Source of the DNA: Bacteroidales bacterium
GTDB lineage: Bacteria; Bacteroidota; Bacteroidia; Bacteroidales; P3
Assembly: GCA_017616895.1 (NCBI GenBank)
Contig: JAFZXE010000022.1
Coordinates: 1-64,000 of the forward strand
Length of the DNA stretch: 64,000 nucleotides
Reading direction: 5' to 3'
Position 1 is the stretch's first letter. Each line of letters opens with the position of its first letter. The translations under genes were made by a program, and so were the position numbers. The notes beneath the pieces are model-generated. The model had not been told where the DNA came from. It did no database searches and saw only the letters and a program-made list of their open reading frames with translations. Shown in pieces: positions 1 through 9,700 of the stretch.

Positions 1-26
1 CAGTATTCCTACATATATTAAAAGAA

Positions 27-917
27 TCAACATAAATTTTGAGGTTGCGACTCAGTATTTTGAATTTTGAATTTTGAATTGTGAGACTCCTCTTTGATGA
101 TTTTGCAGCAGCGGTTGAGGTGGTCGATATACACTTGGTCGGCACCTTTCGCATCAACGAGTTTTTTTGCTCTGCCCGAGCCGAGCTGCTCCGTCTCGTC
201 GCAGTTGATGATGAAGAAAGGCGATGATGGGATGCGGTCGATGGCTGCCGCTATGCGCTGCCGTAAGAAGTTGTATGTGGCTTCCTCCGAGGGGTTGAAG
301 TTGGCCTTCGAATCCATCATGTTCTGGTAGAACGGTATTCGGAGTGTCTTTTCGGCGTGGGCGAAGAGCTGCAGGTTGATGAACTCGTCGGGATGGGGTT
401 TGCATTTTGCGGCGTATTCGGGTGCCAGGTCGGGGTATTCGGCTTGGTATAGCGTGTGTTCGGTGTAGTAGTTGCAGAAGTTGTATTTCAACGCGTGGAG
501 CGTCATCCATTGGATTTGGCGGTATTCGGCATGCGGCACGGGACCTCGGCTTATGTCGTCCATCCATCCGCGCCATCTGTAAGCGGGCCAGTCGGTGATG
601 GCGACGCAGGGAAGGTTTTCGCCGTACAGTTGTTTCAGCTGGTTGAGGGTGAGATATGCGTTTTGTAAGCCCGGGGTTTCGACATATTGTATGGTTATGT
701 TTTTGGGTTCTATGACGAGCTTGTAGGCCTGGTCCTGGTTGGCCTCTGCGGGCAGTTGCGAGACTTTCTGCTCCTTGACTTTGGCTTTCGACGGGTTGCA
801 GGTGCCTTGCAGCGTTTCCACGCGCTGCGGTGTGGGTATGATGCCGAGGTTGGGTTGCTGCTGACAGAAAGCGGTGGCGCAGACGGCCATCAGGAGGAGG
901 ATGAAAGTGTGTTTCAT
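27..917 (-). pseudogene. Truncated GH20 beta-N-acetylhexosaminidase
   Basis: Exported glycoside hydrolase family 20 fragment, 296 residues. The ATG at 917 is preferred over an upstream one because it opens a signal peptide (MKHTFILLLMAVC..AFCQ). An N-terminal non-catalytic region (IIPTPQRVE) leads into the start of the TIM barrel (DWPAYRWRGWMDDISRG) and reaches the acid/base pair in FFIINCDETEQLGSGR (Asp-Glu seen). GH20 enzymes normally run on for about 150 or more residues to complete the barrel. Here the last ~15 residues are encoded by an intergenic-type AATTCAAAATTC repeat, followed by a stop, so the gene appears cut by low-complexity DNA. Family assignment is firm; whether the product folds or acts is doubtful. 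Confidence 0.7.
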
Positions 918-944
918 GGTGGCGTTATGGATTGTTATTCTTTG

Positions 945-952
945 CAAAAATA
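945..952 (-). promoter_or_regulatory. -7 box for the GH20 gene
   Basis: TATTTTTG on the minus strand, matching Bacteroidota TAnnTTTG, about 28 nt upstream of the GH20 start. No convincing -33 TTG is visible. Confidence 0.4.
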
Positions 953-962
953 CAGAAAGTTG

Positions 963-992
963 TTGGATAATAAAATTTTTTTAGTACCTTTG
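963..992 (+). promoter_or_regulatory. Bacteroidota promoter of lipoprotein 1
   Basis: -33 TTG at 963-965, 19-nt spacer, -7 TACCTTTG at 985-992, then the lipoprotein ATG at 1022. The promoter is nearly the same as that of the paralogue at 1950-1978 (both contain GTTGTTGGAT, a T-run, then CTTTGCGGTTGTTA). Confidence 0.75.
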
Positions 993-1021
993 CGGTTGTT
1001 AATTAACCAAATTATGAAATC

Positions 1022-1765
1022 ATGAAAAAGATTGTCTTTGTCATTTTGGCTCTTGCGGTTGTCGGCCTCTACTCCTGCAAGAAAGAGAACGTAGAAGAGG
1101 GTAACGCTACAACAACCACCAACACTGGAGGAAACCAGGGAGGCGGTAATCAGCCGGGCGGTGGCGGAGGAAATCAGCCAGGCGATGACCCGACTCCGCA
1201 GCGGACGGCGGATGAGTTTGTGGGACAGTGGAATATGGAGCTTTACGGAAACTCGAACGCACATGTGGTGGTGACGGTGAATCCGATTTTGAGTACGGCT
1301 CTGTCGGCGATAGGACAAGAACTGGCATTCGGCGACATGGATGAGATTGTGTCGTTTGCGGGGACGCCGATGGCAATGTCTATATCGCAGGGTTCGGGCA
1401 GTCAGATGACTGTGTCGGGTACGATAACACTGGATTTGAACTCAAGCATGGGAATCGATGTGGATCCGTTTGACGTTTCGTTTAACACAACGGCAGTGTT
1501 TACGGAAAACGGTCTTATGATACAGCCGGCTACGATAAGTGAGAGTGTGCCGTTTATGACGATGGGGACGATGGCTTTGGATGGACAAATCACTTTTGAA
1601 CAACAGACAGGATTCCCAACAGACGGAGTACTGGACGTGACGATAGCGACACTGGATATCAACGGTGTGGGTACGGTGACGATACCCCTAATTGGCCAAG
1701 AGATTCCGAATGCGGCGACAGTGACAGTGAACGGAGAACAGCTGAAGGCACATGGGACAAAATAA
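1022..1765 (+). CDS. Lipoprotein of unknown function, paralogue 1
   Basis: 247-aa lipoprotein. The signal peptide ends in the lipobox LYSC (Cys19), followed by KKEN, so it is probably anchored in the outer membrane. Residues ~30-60 form a Gly/Asn/Gln/Pro-rich flexible linker. The rest is a compact Thr/Val-rich domain starting EFVGQWNMELYG, possibly a beta-sandwich or lipocalin-like fold (inference only). It is a close paralogue of the next gene: both have the WxM motif near the start, paired FNTTA and MTIxPAxISE motifs, and end in an AVTVxGxxLxAxGT motif. Own promoter and terminator. No function recognised. Confidence 0.85.
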   Translation: MKKIVFVILALAVVGLYSCKKENVEEGNATTTTNTGGNQGGGNQPGGGGGNQPGDDPTPQRTADEFVGQWNMELYGNSNAHVVVTVNPILSTALSAIGQELAFGDMDEIVSFAGTPMAMSISQGSGSQMTVSGTITLDLNSSMGIDVDPFDVSFNTTAVFTENGLMIQPATISESVPFMTMGTMALDGQITFEQQTGFPTDGVLDVTIATLDINGVGTVTIPLIGQEIPNAATVTVNGEQLKAHGTK

Positions 1766-1820
1766 AAATGGAATTCCCAATGTGCTGAATACATATTAGA
1801 ATTCGGCAACCGTAAAAGAA

Positions 1821-1857
1821 AATACTCGCACATTGAATGGTGCGAGTATTTCTTTTC
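1821..1857 (+). terminator. Rho-independent terminator
   Basis: Perfect 11-bp stem (AATACTCGCAC / GTGCGAGTATT), 8-nt loop, then TCTTTTC. It lies 56 nt after the lipoprotein stop. Confidence 0.8.
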
Positions 1858-1949
1858 ATGGAGATAAGATTGAGGAGAAAAGAGTGTTGCAGAAGGGTTG
1901 AAACGTGAGGTTGATTACATGGAATGAATGCAGAAAAGGGAGAAAGTTG

Positions 1950-1978
1950 TTGGATGAAATATTTTTTTCGTATCTTTG
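1950..1978 (+). promoter_or_regulatory. Bacteroidota promoter of lipoprotein 2
   Basis: TTG at 1950-1952 and -7 TATCTTTG at 1971-1978, 35 nt before the start at 2013. It is a duplicated copy of the promoter at 963-992. Confidence 0.75.
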
Positions 1979-2012
1979 CGGTTGTTATTAAGCAACCTAA
2001 AACTTTACAAAT

Positions 2013-2690
2013 ATGAAAAAAATCTTTGTGGCATTAATGGCAATTGCACTTGTGGGACTTTTCTCCTGCAAGAAAGAAAATCTTGACGACCAGAATCAAA
2101 ACCAGACTCCGACCGACACGACTTCGCACGGCGGAGAGCCGGCAGCGGTGAACCCGTTCCTGGGAAGCTGGGATATGATGTTTGTTGAGGGAGCAACGGT
2201 GCACATGACCGTCACGTTCAGTGAGTCACTGCGCACAATTATGACTTTGGCTGGTCAGGAGGCACCAGATGATATGGATCAGGATGTTTCTATGGAAGGA
2301 ACCCTTCTCGGCTTTGTGGTTGAAGAGGGGAGCGGAAACCAATTAAATGTCATTGGTTCAATGACTGTGAACCTGGGAATGGGAGACCCTGTGACGTTCT
2401 CGTTCAATACCACAGCGACGTATGCAAACGGCACGATGTCGATAGCGCCGGCTGAAATCAGCGAGACGATAACGGTGGCTAATGCGGTTCCGATTGATTT
2501 GACCGGCACTATTACGTTCACACAGCCGACAGCGGCACCGGTGGAGGATAACCTGTCGATAGAGCTTGCCACGATGTCTATAAACGGTTCGGGAACACTC
2601 ACGTATCAGGGAATGTCCATTGCAAACGCAGTAGCGGTGACGGTGGAGGGAACCAACCTGCCTGCCAACGGCACGAGAGCAGAAGAATAA
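2013..2690 (+). CDS. Lipoprotein of unknown function, paralogue 2
   Basis: 225-aa lipoprotein with lipobox LFSC (Cys19) followed by KKEN, as in the upstream paralogue. A short polar linker replaces the Gly-rich one. The domain starts PFLGSWDMMFVEG and shares the paralogue's pattern of FNTTATY, IAPAEISETI and the C-terminal NAVAVTVEG block. Probably an outer-membrane lipoprotein, function unknown. The two genes are separate transcription units produced by a tandem duplication that included promoter and leader. Confidence 0.85.
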   Translation: MKKIFVALMAIALVGLFSCKKENLDDQNQNQTPTDTTSHGGEPAAVNPFLGSWDMMFVEGATVHMTVTFSESLRTIMTLAGQEAPDDMDQDVSMEGTLLGFVVEEGSGNQLNVIGSMTVNLGMGDPVTFSFNTTATYANGTMSIAPAEISETITVANAVPIDLTGTITFTQPTAAPVEDNLSIELATMSINGSGTLTYQGMSIANAVAVTVEGTNLPANGTRAEE

Positions 2691-2714
2691 ATAAAGAAGG
2701 GTAAACGATAAAGA

Positions 2715-2748
2715 AAAACGCTCACGGCTTTGCGGCAGTGAGCGTTTT
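2715..2748. terminator. Terminator between lipoprotein 2 and metK
   Basis: 11-bp stem AAAACGCTCAC / GTGAGCGTTTT around a 12-nt loop. It has A-rich and T-rich flanks and lies between convergent genes, so it may serve both strands. Confidence 0.75.
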
Positions 2749-2767
2749 CGCTTTGTAAAGGTATGGG

Positions 2768-4048
2768 TTAGAGTTTGAACGCTTTCTTGATTTTGTCAAC
2801 GTAGTCGAGTGCCTCCCAGCTGAAGAGCTTCATGGTACGCTTGACTTTCTTGCCGTTCACTTCGAAGGTTTTGGTGGCTAGCTTTGGGTCGCGTCCCATG
2901 TGGCCGTAGCGGGCGGTCTCTTTGTAGATAGGGTTCTTGAGGCCGAAACGCTGGACGATGGCGTAGGGGCGCATGTCGAAGATTTTCGATATGCGTTTGG
3001 CGATTTCGCCGTCGGTCATCTTGACATGGGCTGTGCCGTAGGTGTTGACGTAGAGTCCGACGGGTTCGGCTACGCCGATGGCGTAGGCGACCTGTACGAG
3101 CACTTCGTCGCAGAGACCTGCGGCGACCATGTTTTTGGCTATATGGCGTGTGGCGTAGGCAGCCGAGCGGTCAACTTTCGATGAGTCTTTGCCCGAGAAG
3201 GCGCCACCGCCGTGGGCACCGCGACCGCCGTAGGTATCGACGATTATCTTGCGGCCCGTGAGACCTGTGTCGCCGTGAGGTCCGCCGATGACGAACTTGC
3301 CGGTCGGGTTGACGTGGAGTTTGTATCCGTCGGGGTTCTTCTTGGCGTCATAGACACCTTTGGCGAAGAGTTTGCGGTTGGCAGCATTGAGTCGTTTGAG
3401 CACGCGCGGGATGAGGATTTTCTCGATGTCGGTGCGTATCTTTTTGAGCATTGCGGCCTCTTTGCCGAAGTCGTCGTGCTGGGTGGAGATGACGATGGCT
3501 TCGATGCGCTCAGGCTTTCCGTTGTCGCTGTATTGGACGGTTATCTGGCTCTTTGCGTCGGGACGCAGGTAGGGCATGAGGTCGGTTTTCTTGCGGATGT
3601 CGCTGAGCTCTAGAAGGAAAATGTGGGCGAGGGTGATGGGGAGGGGCATGTATTCGGCAGTCTCGTTGCAGGCATAGCCGAACATCATGCCTTGGTCGCC
3701 GGCACCTTGGTCCTCTTTCTTCTTGCGCTCAACGCCTTGGTTGATGTCAACCGACTGCTCGTGGATGGTGGAGATGACACCGCACGATTCGGCCTCGAAC
3801 TTGTATTCGCCTTTTGTGTAGCCGATTTCCTTGATTACGTCGCGGACGGTTTTCTGGATATCGACGTAGGCTTCGGATTTGACTTCGCCGCTGACGACGG
3901 CGAGGCCGGTGGTGACGAGGGTTTCGCAGGCAACCTTGGATTCAGGGTCCTGGTTGAGGAACTCGTCGAGGATGGCGTCGGAGATTTGGTCGGCCACTTT
4001 GTCGGGATGGCCTTCGGAAACGGATTCGGATGTGAAGAAGTAGCTCAT
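2768..4048 (-). CDS. metK: S-adenosylmethionine synthetase
   Basis: 426-aa cytosolic MetK making S-adenosylmethionine from methionine and ATP with release of PPi and Pi. It starts [21 protein letters not shown] with the N-terminal GHPDK motif (residues 13-17) and includes [12 protein letters not shown] and the ATP-binding [16 protein letters not shown] segment near residue 280. Length is slightly above the ~390-aa E. coli enzyme, as is common in Bacteroidota. It stands alone, convergent with the lipoprotein gene, with a long (~190 nt) leader. Confidence 0.97.
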   Translation of the reverse strand: MSYFFTSESVSEGHPDKVADQISDAILDEFLNQDPESKVACETLVTTGLAVVSGEVKSEAYVDIQKTVRDVIKEIGYTKGEYKFEAESCGVISTIHEQSVDINQGVERKKKEDQGAGDQGMMFGYACNETAEYMPLPITLAHIFLLELSDIRKKTDLMPYLRPDAKSQITVQYSDNGKPERIEAIVISTQHDDFGKEAAMLKKIRTDIEKILIPRVLKRLNAANRKLFAKGVYDAKKNPDGYKLHVNPTGKFVIGGPHGDTGLTGRKIIVDTYGGRGAHGGGAFSGKDSSKVDRSAAYATRHIAKNMVAAGLCDEVLVQVAYAIGVAEPVGLYVNTYGTAHVKMTDGEIAKRISKIFDMRPYAIVQRFGLKNPIYKETARYGHMGRDPKLATKTFEVNGKKVKRTMKLFSWEALDYVDKIKKAFKL

Positions 4049-4247
4049 GTTGTTTGTACTTTTAAATTGTTAATAATTTGACCGCGGTCGCCCGCAGCCG
4101 TGAACGATAACAATGTAAAAGATTTGAATGGTGATTGAAACTAATGTGTTTAGCATTTTTTTCGCAGGCGTAAAAGGTGCTGTTTGTTGCACGTAATCAG
4201 CTTGCTGTGGTTGCAATCATTACAAATCTGTCCACATTTACAATCGG

Positions 4248-4255
4248 CAAAGATA
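4248..4255 (-). promoter_or_regulatory. Putative -7 box of metK
   Basis: TATCTTTG on the minus strand, giving a leader of roughly 190 nt before the metK start. No good -33 TTG is seen. Confidence 0.45.
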
Positions 4256-4586
4256 CTTATTTTTGGAAATTAATTGGTAGAGCGGGGAATTTATTTGTAT
4301 TTTTGCAGACACGATAGAATGCGGTGAGAATGTGGAAGTGGGTGAAGATCAGGAGAGTGTGATGTTTGGCGAGATTTTATTTCCGGAAAATTATTTTTGA
4401 GAGTCATGCGGGGGATTTTTTTTCTCTGACAATTCTCCGACTTTTGTGTGACATTTGTATGAGAAAAACTGCTGAGTAGATGCTGTACAGATGCTGTCTA
4501 AGTGAGGTGCATAAGGTCGGATATGGGTTAGATGGTGATAATTTGGGCAAAAAAACATCAGTCAGAAGATATTTTAGAGGTTGGCT

Positions 4587-4617
4587 TTTGGAGATTTAAG
4601 ATTTTTTTGTATTTTTG
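4587..4617 (+). promoter_or_regulatory. Promoter of the three-gene surface operon
   Basis: -33 TTTG at 4587-4590, 19-nt spacer, -7 TATTTTTG at 4610-4617. The leader to the ATG at 4688 is about 65 nt. It is the best match to the Bacteroidota sigma consensus in this stretch. Confidence 0.75.
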
Positions 4618-4687
4618 TTTCGTATGTTCTGTGGTCAATAAGTGCCGTAGAACGATGTAGTATATTGATAAACTGACAATTATAATA

Positions 4688-6724
4688 ATGAGATTTGATT
4701 TCAAGAGGATTGTTATAGCCGCGTGTGCGATGTTGGTGGCTGTTTTGCCTAGCGGTCGTGCAGTGGCGCAGGAGACAATTTCGTTTCAGGATTCCTATAC
4801 GCAGAAGATGCAGTCGTTTTTGGCGTCCGACCCGTTGGTGATAACGGGAACACTGGGTGCTGACGTGAGCGCACAGTGGGCGACTGACGACGAATACACG
4901 GCGAGCCCGTTGGCGTTGGCCATGTATGCGAACATCAACCTGAAGATTTACAACTTCACGTTGCCTATTCACTTCAATTTCATGGATGTGAGTTTCATGA
5001 ACTTTACTGAGGATGTGAAGCAGAAGGGCTTTATGACGCCTACGATATCGGTTGGTATGACGCCTACGATAGGAAATTGGAAGTTCCACTTGGGTTTCAG
5101 CACCATGTCGTTCTCGAAATACACCTACAGCGGATTGCAGTTCCTGGGTCTCGGTTTCGAGTATCAAGGGAAACTGCTGCGTTTGGGCGGATTCGGCGGT
5201 ACGCTTAAGAGGCCGACGAGATATAGAGAGTTGGACAAGAGAAGTGCGTTCCAGAGGTATCTCGACGACTTGATGGGGCTTTCGGTGTATGACGACACTC
5301 CACAGTTCAGACGTAATGCCATTGGCGCGAAAATAGGTGTGGGTAACAAGAAGAACTATTTCGACGTGATGTTCCTGAAGGCGAAGGATGACATCAACTC
5401 GCTGGATTCAATCATACCGTACTTCGGTGAGCAGGTTTATAGGGATTCGGTGATACAGGCTAAGGAGAACTTGGCGGTTGGAGCTACGTTGAAAGTGACC
5501 CCTTGGAAGTGGATGGTGTTTACGGCTAACGGTGCGATGAGTGTGCTTACGGAAGACATCACCGACCCGGCGCTGAGCATAAGCGGCACGGTGGCGAGTC
5601 TTGGTGGCAGCGCCGAGGGGAACGAAAACATCAAACGTTTCGACAACCTTCTGACCGCGCTGAACAAGAGCAAGCTCTACACGGTGAGAGGTAATACTCA
5701 GGTGGCGCTTGCCGGAGATGCGGCGTTGAAGCTGTCGTTTGATAAATTCTCGGTGGGAACGGATTACAAGATTATAGGGGCGAACTATAAGTCGCTCGGT
5801 GTGATGTCGAAGCAGCAGAACCTGCAGAGTTTGGGTGCCAACGCATCGGTGAACATGTTCAAGGGCCATGCGACACTGAACCTTTCGACAATGGCGCAGA
5901 TAGACAACCTGAACAAACTGCAGAAATTCACGAACAAGGTATATACATACAACGGAAGTTTGAGTTCCACGATAGGCGATTATGTGGGATTGGCGGTGTC
6001 GGCCAACGTGGTGCAGCAGAAGCAGGGCGACGGAGTGCAGGAGCTCGATCCGACGAAGGCGGTAAACCAGCTGACCTATACGGCCAATATGACGCCGTCG
6101 GTGAACTTCTACACCGATAACTCGCACTCGGTGAACCTCAACTTCAACATGGTGGAAGCGAAGAACCTGAACAAGCTGGCGTCGTCCGACAACGATTCGC
6201 GTACCATAACGGTTGGTGCGGGCTATGAGGTTTCGTTTGACGCGTTGAACTTGGTGGTGAACGGATCGTATGACTACGGCATCTCGAGCAGTAAGTACAG
6301 CGTTTATAACTCACACACTTTGGGTTACGGTTTGACCTATCAGATAGTCGATGCGGCGAGGGTGAAGCTGGGTATGACGTTTGCCGGCTCGGTGGCGTAT
6401 AACGACATCAAGGAGCAGGGCGACATATCGGATTTGGAGGGCATAGACACGAAGTTGGGTTATGTGACAAAGAACACCTACACGATTTCGCAGATGCAGG
6501 AGTTTACCTTCAGCAACATGCTGGCGTTCACACTCGACACCAAAACAGGACATAGTGTGTCGCTGTCGGGTTCGCTGACAAACATGAGTAACCGCGAACT
6601 GATAGCGCAGGTGGTGAGCACCTCGCTGCAGGCGACGGTATCGTTGGGCTACAGCTACTCGTTTGCGAAGAAGATAATAAAGCACAGGAAGAACAAGGGC
6701 GCTAGAATAGATGAGGATCTGTAG
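4688..6724 (+). CDS. Exported, probably outer-membrane protein of unknown function (678 aa)
   Basis: Signal peptide of about 27 residues ending in VAQ. The mature protein is rich in alternating aromatic and hydrophobic strands with Gly/Asn turns (for example NLKIYNFTLPIHFNF, LSLSGSLTNMSN-like blocks) and ends in a Lys/Arg-rich tail after SLGYSYSFAKK. This is the pattern of a large outer-membrane beta-barrel, which I infer rather than recognise. First gene of an operon with the 1,883-aa and 731-aa exported proteins (54 and 44 nt gaps), so the three may form one surface machine. Confidence 0.75.
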   Translation: MRFDFKRIVIAACAMLVAVLPSGRAVAQETISFQDSYTQKMQSFLASDPLVITGTLGADVSAQWATDDEYTASPLALAMYANINLKIYNFTLPIHFNFMDVSFMNFTEDVKQKGFMTPTISVGMTPTIGNWKFHLGFSTMSFSKYTYSGLQFLGLGFEYQGKLLRLGGFGGTLKRPTRYRELDKRSAFQRYLDDLMGLSVYDDTPQFRRNAIGAKIGVGNKKNYFDVMFLKAKDDINSLDSIIPYFGEQVYRDSVIQAKENLAVGATLKVTPWKWMVFTANGAMSVLTEDITDPALSISGTVASLGGSAEGNENIKRFDNLLTALNKSKLYTVRGNTQVALAGDAALKLSFDKFSVGTDYKIIGANYKSLGVMSKQQNLQSLGANASVNMFKGHATLNLSTMAQIDNLNKLQKFTNKVYTYNGSLSSTIGDYVGLAVSANVVQQKQGDGVQELDPTKAVNQLTYTANMTPSVNFYTDNSHSVNLNFNMVEAKNLNKLASSDNDSRTITVGAGYEVSFDALNLVVNGSYDYGISSSKYSVYNSHTLGYGLTYQIVDAARVKLGMTFAGSVAYNDIKEQGDISDLEGIDTKLGYVTKNTYTISQMQEFTFSNMLAFTLDTKTGHSVSLSGSLTNMSNRELIAQVVSTSLQATVSLGYSYSFAKKIIKHRKNKGARIDEDL

Positions 6725-6778
6725 GAGTTTTGAGTTATGAGTTTTGAAAATAATTAAGTCAGACATAAAACAAGCATT

Positions 6779-9700
6779 ATGAAAATAAAACGTATCTGGT
6801 TGATTATGGTGTTGCTGTTCTCCATGGAGAGTGTCATGGCACAGGGGGAGATGCAGGTGTCGCTGACCAGGGCGACGGCTGCACCGTTCCCGACATCGGC
6901 TATGGCGTACTACAACAACCCGATGAATTATTTCAATCTGACCATCACGCCGCTCGACGGACGCGCGCACGACGTGTTCATCTCCATGACTCTGTCGTCG
7001 GAAGCCACGACGACGAGAATCTGGACGGACGACCGATGGGTGGGCACGATGCCCAAAATCAACATCCCGTCGATGGGTAAGAGGATAGGAAGCACAGAGT
7101 TTGTGCAGCATTTCTACCGTCGTCTTAACACCAACCTGTCGGAGTCGTACCGCGGAGTGAGCGACCTGACGCTGCCGGAGGGAACGTACCATATCTGTAT
7201 AGATGTGCACGACTACTTCGACACAGCACAGGTATTGGGCAGCAACTGTATCACTTTCGACATCTGCTACAGCGGAATTGCGCCCGAGTTGACATCGCCC
7301 AACCTGACGCCGTCAACTACAGGCGGATATGACAAGCTGGTGCCTGCCAAGAAGACCAACTTCGCATGGACGGGTGTGTCGAGCAGCTGCTTCGAGCCGA
7401 ACGCATTCGAGTATGTCATACAGTTTGTGGAGGTCTATCCCGGACAGAACGTGCAGGAAGCTGTGGATAACAACCCGGTGCTTACGGCATTGGATTGCGG
7501 ACGCCGCACATTCTTCACGTTTGACTACCAGACGAACCCATACCTGAAGCTGGACAGCGGCGGAGTGTATGCCGTAATGGTTGAGGCTGTGCCTGCTGAT
7601 GCGGACCGTGTGGTGAACCTGAGCAACGACGGAAAGAGCCAATATATGGTCTTTGTATGGTGTGGCCCGAACACAAGCGGTATAGCAGGCAACACTCGTA
7701 GTTCGTCGGGTGGAAGCGGTAGCGGCTCTACCACAGGCAACGGAGACGGTGTGACTGATACAAAGACAACGATGAAGGACAACAAGTCGGCGGTGTTGCG
7801 TTCGCTGAGAAAACCCAATATTGTGTCGCCAAGGCCGTTCGCCACAGTCGATGGCAGCGGGGCTTTGGGTATTACAGCCACATCGGTGAAGGGTGACTCG
7901 GTGAGCAAGGCCGACTATGTGATATCACTTTATGAATATGTAGGAGACACTTCGGTGTCGATGTCGCGTCCGCCTATGAAGCAGACGGTACTGCCGAACA
8001 TTACGGTGCACGACGGAAACCCGATAGAGATGGTGAGCGACTGGTCGTCCGATTTAGTGAAGGGCAACCAGTATATGGTGACGTTGAAAGCTGATGTGAC
8101 GTTCAGGTACAGCAATACCTACCACATCAGAAAGGTGGAATTTATAGACAAATTCCCCGAGATAAACCGCTACGACTCGGTTGTTGGTGCGGAAGGCCAC
8201 ACAGATATGACGAGTGTGTCGATATTCAAATGGGGTGAGAGCGCCGACGACTACAGTGTGCTGACGGCTCCCGAGATACTCAACTTTGGACGCAGTGCTG
8301 CAAACAACACGACTCTGAAGCTGAAGAAGACTGAGCTGAAAGAACTTGTGTGGAAAGAGTCGAAATTCGATGGTTCGCACTCGGATTTGGTTGTCTATGA
8401 CATATATGTATATGAACTGGGCAGCGAATCGACACCGATATACCAGGTGAACGGTGTGGATAAGACCGTCGCCAACATGAGAGACCTTCAGGAGAAAGTG
8501 TTAGCCGGACATACCTACAAGGTTGTTGTGAGTGCGAGGATGTACTACGACCAGGTCGGCTCGGAAAACAGCGTGGATTCGAAAGCGGTTCAGTTTGAAA
8601 TCAAGAACTCAAACGAATCGTCATACAACACCACAGGCGAGATGTTCCGACTCAAAGGCGGCATGCTTTTCGATGACGAACAGCCCGAGACAGTGATGCG
8701 TGGCCGCACGGCAATGGCTCCTGCGATGGAGCAGAAGTCGGAGCCCGACAGCGCAAAGATGTGTTTCGCCATAGGTGGTAAAGACCGTAACGGAAACGCA
8801 AGGAAGATAAGCGTTTATCGGGGTTTTAAGTCGGACCGTCTCATCAATGCCTCGAAAGGCGCGGCGTCGAAAGGTGAGAAATATCATCTTTCGGCCCAGC
8901 TCGACATGTTCACCGTTGAAGGCGAGCTGTCGCAGTTGCCTTTGGGCGGATGGGGCGGTCCTGTAAAGGTTACGGTAATGGACGGCGTCACGGCTACGAT
9001 GAATGTGGCATTCGGGACGTCGAAAGACAATAATGGCGAGCAGTTTGACTGGTGGTATATGTTCGGTGCAGAGCAATACGACCAGCCGGTCAAAGCCGGA
9101 GCACTCAGATGCGGCGGTTTCGGCGGCGTGTTCGCTTACAATATGGCCATCAACAACCCTGCGTTTTTGAACAAGTCGGCCAAAGAACTGGTATCGGGAG
9201 GCTACGCCGGTGTGGGTTTCACCCCAAAGAAAAACAGCTGGGTGGCCAAAGGCGGTATGCAGATGGCGCTCGAGAACAAAGAACTGCTAGACGCATACGG
9301 TGTGGTGGTACTGGCGTTGGAAAACGAGCATTTCTCGCGTATGTATGTGGATATGGGCAAAGAAAAATTGTCGGCTGGCAACAAGCTGATGGAAGGTGGC
9401 TGCCAGAAGATATTCGCATACGAGTTGATGCACGACAGCCATGTGCTTCACCTGATGCAGATGCCTGCTGGAGTGAACCATGAGTTTGAATATACGGGAA
9501 CCATACGCAAGGGTGAGTCGGTGAACGTGGGATTCAAGGGCAACAATGTCGAGGCAAAAGGTGCCGAAGCCGCGATGGGTGTGGTGATGGATATCGAGAC
9601 ATGGAGAAACGGCGGCGATGCACAAAGCTGTGTGAGAGTTAAAGGCGCTGAGGGCAAGACTGTGCTTGTCGGCAACGGCGAGGTTCGTGACCTCACCTTG

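Larger units (their letters stand above)
4081..4687. other. 607-bp intergenic region with divergent promoters
   Basis: No credible protein gene. It holds the metK leader and promoter, a further plus-strand -7 box (TATTTTTG, 4298-4305) with no gene nearby, a TTTCCGGAAA palindrome near 4390, and the promoter of the 678-aa protein at 4587-4617. Confidence 0.5.
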
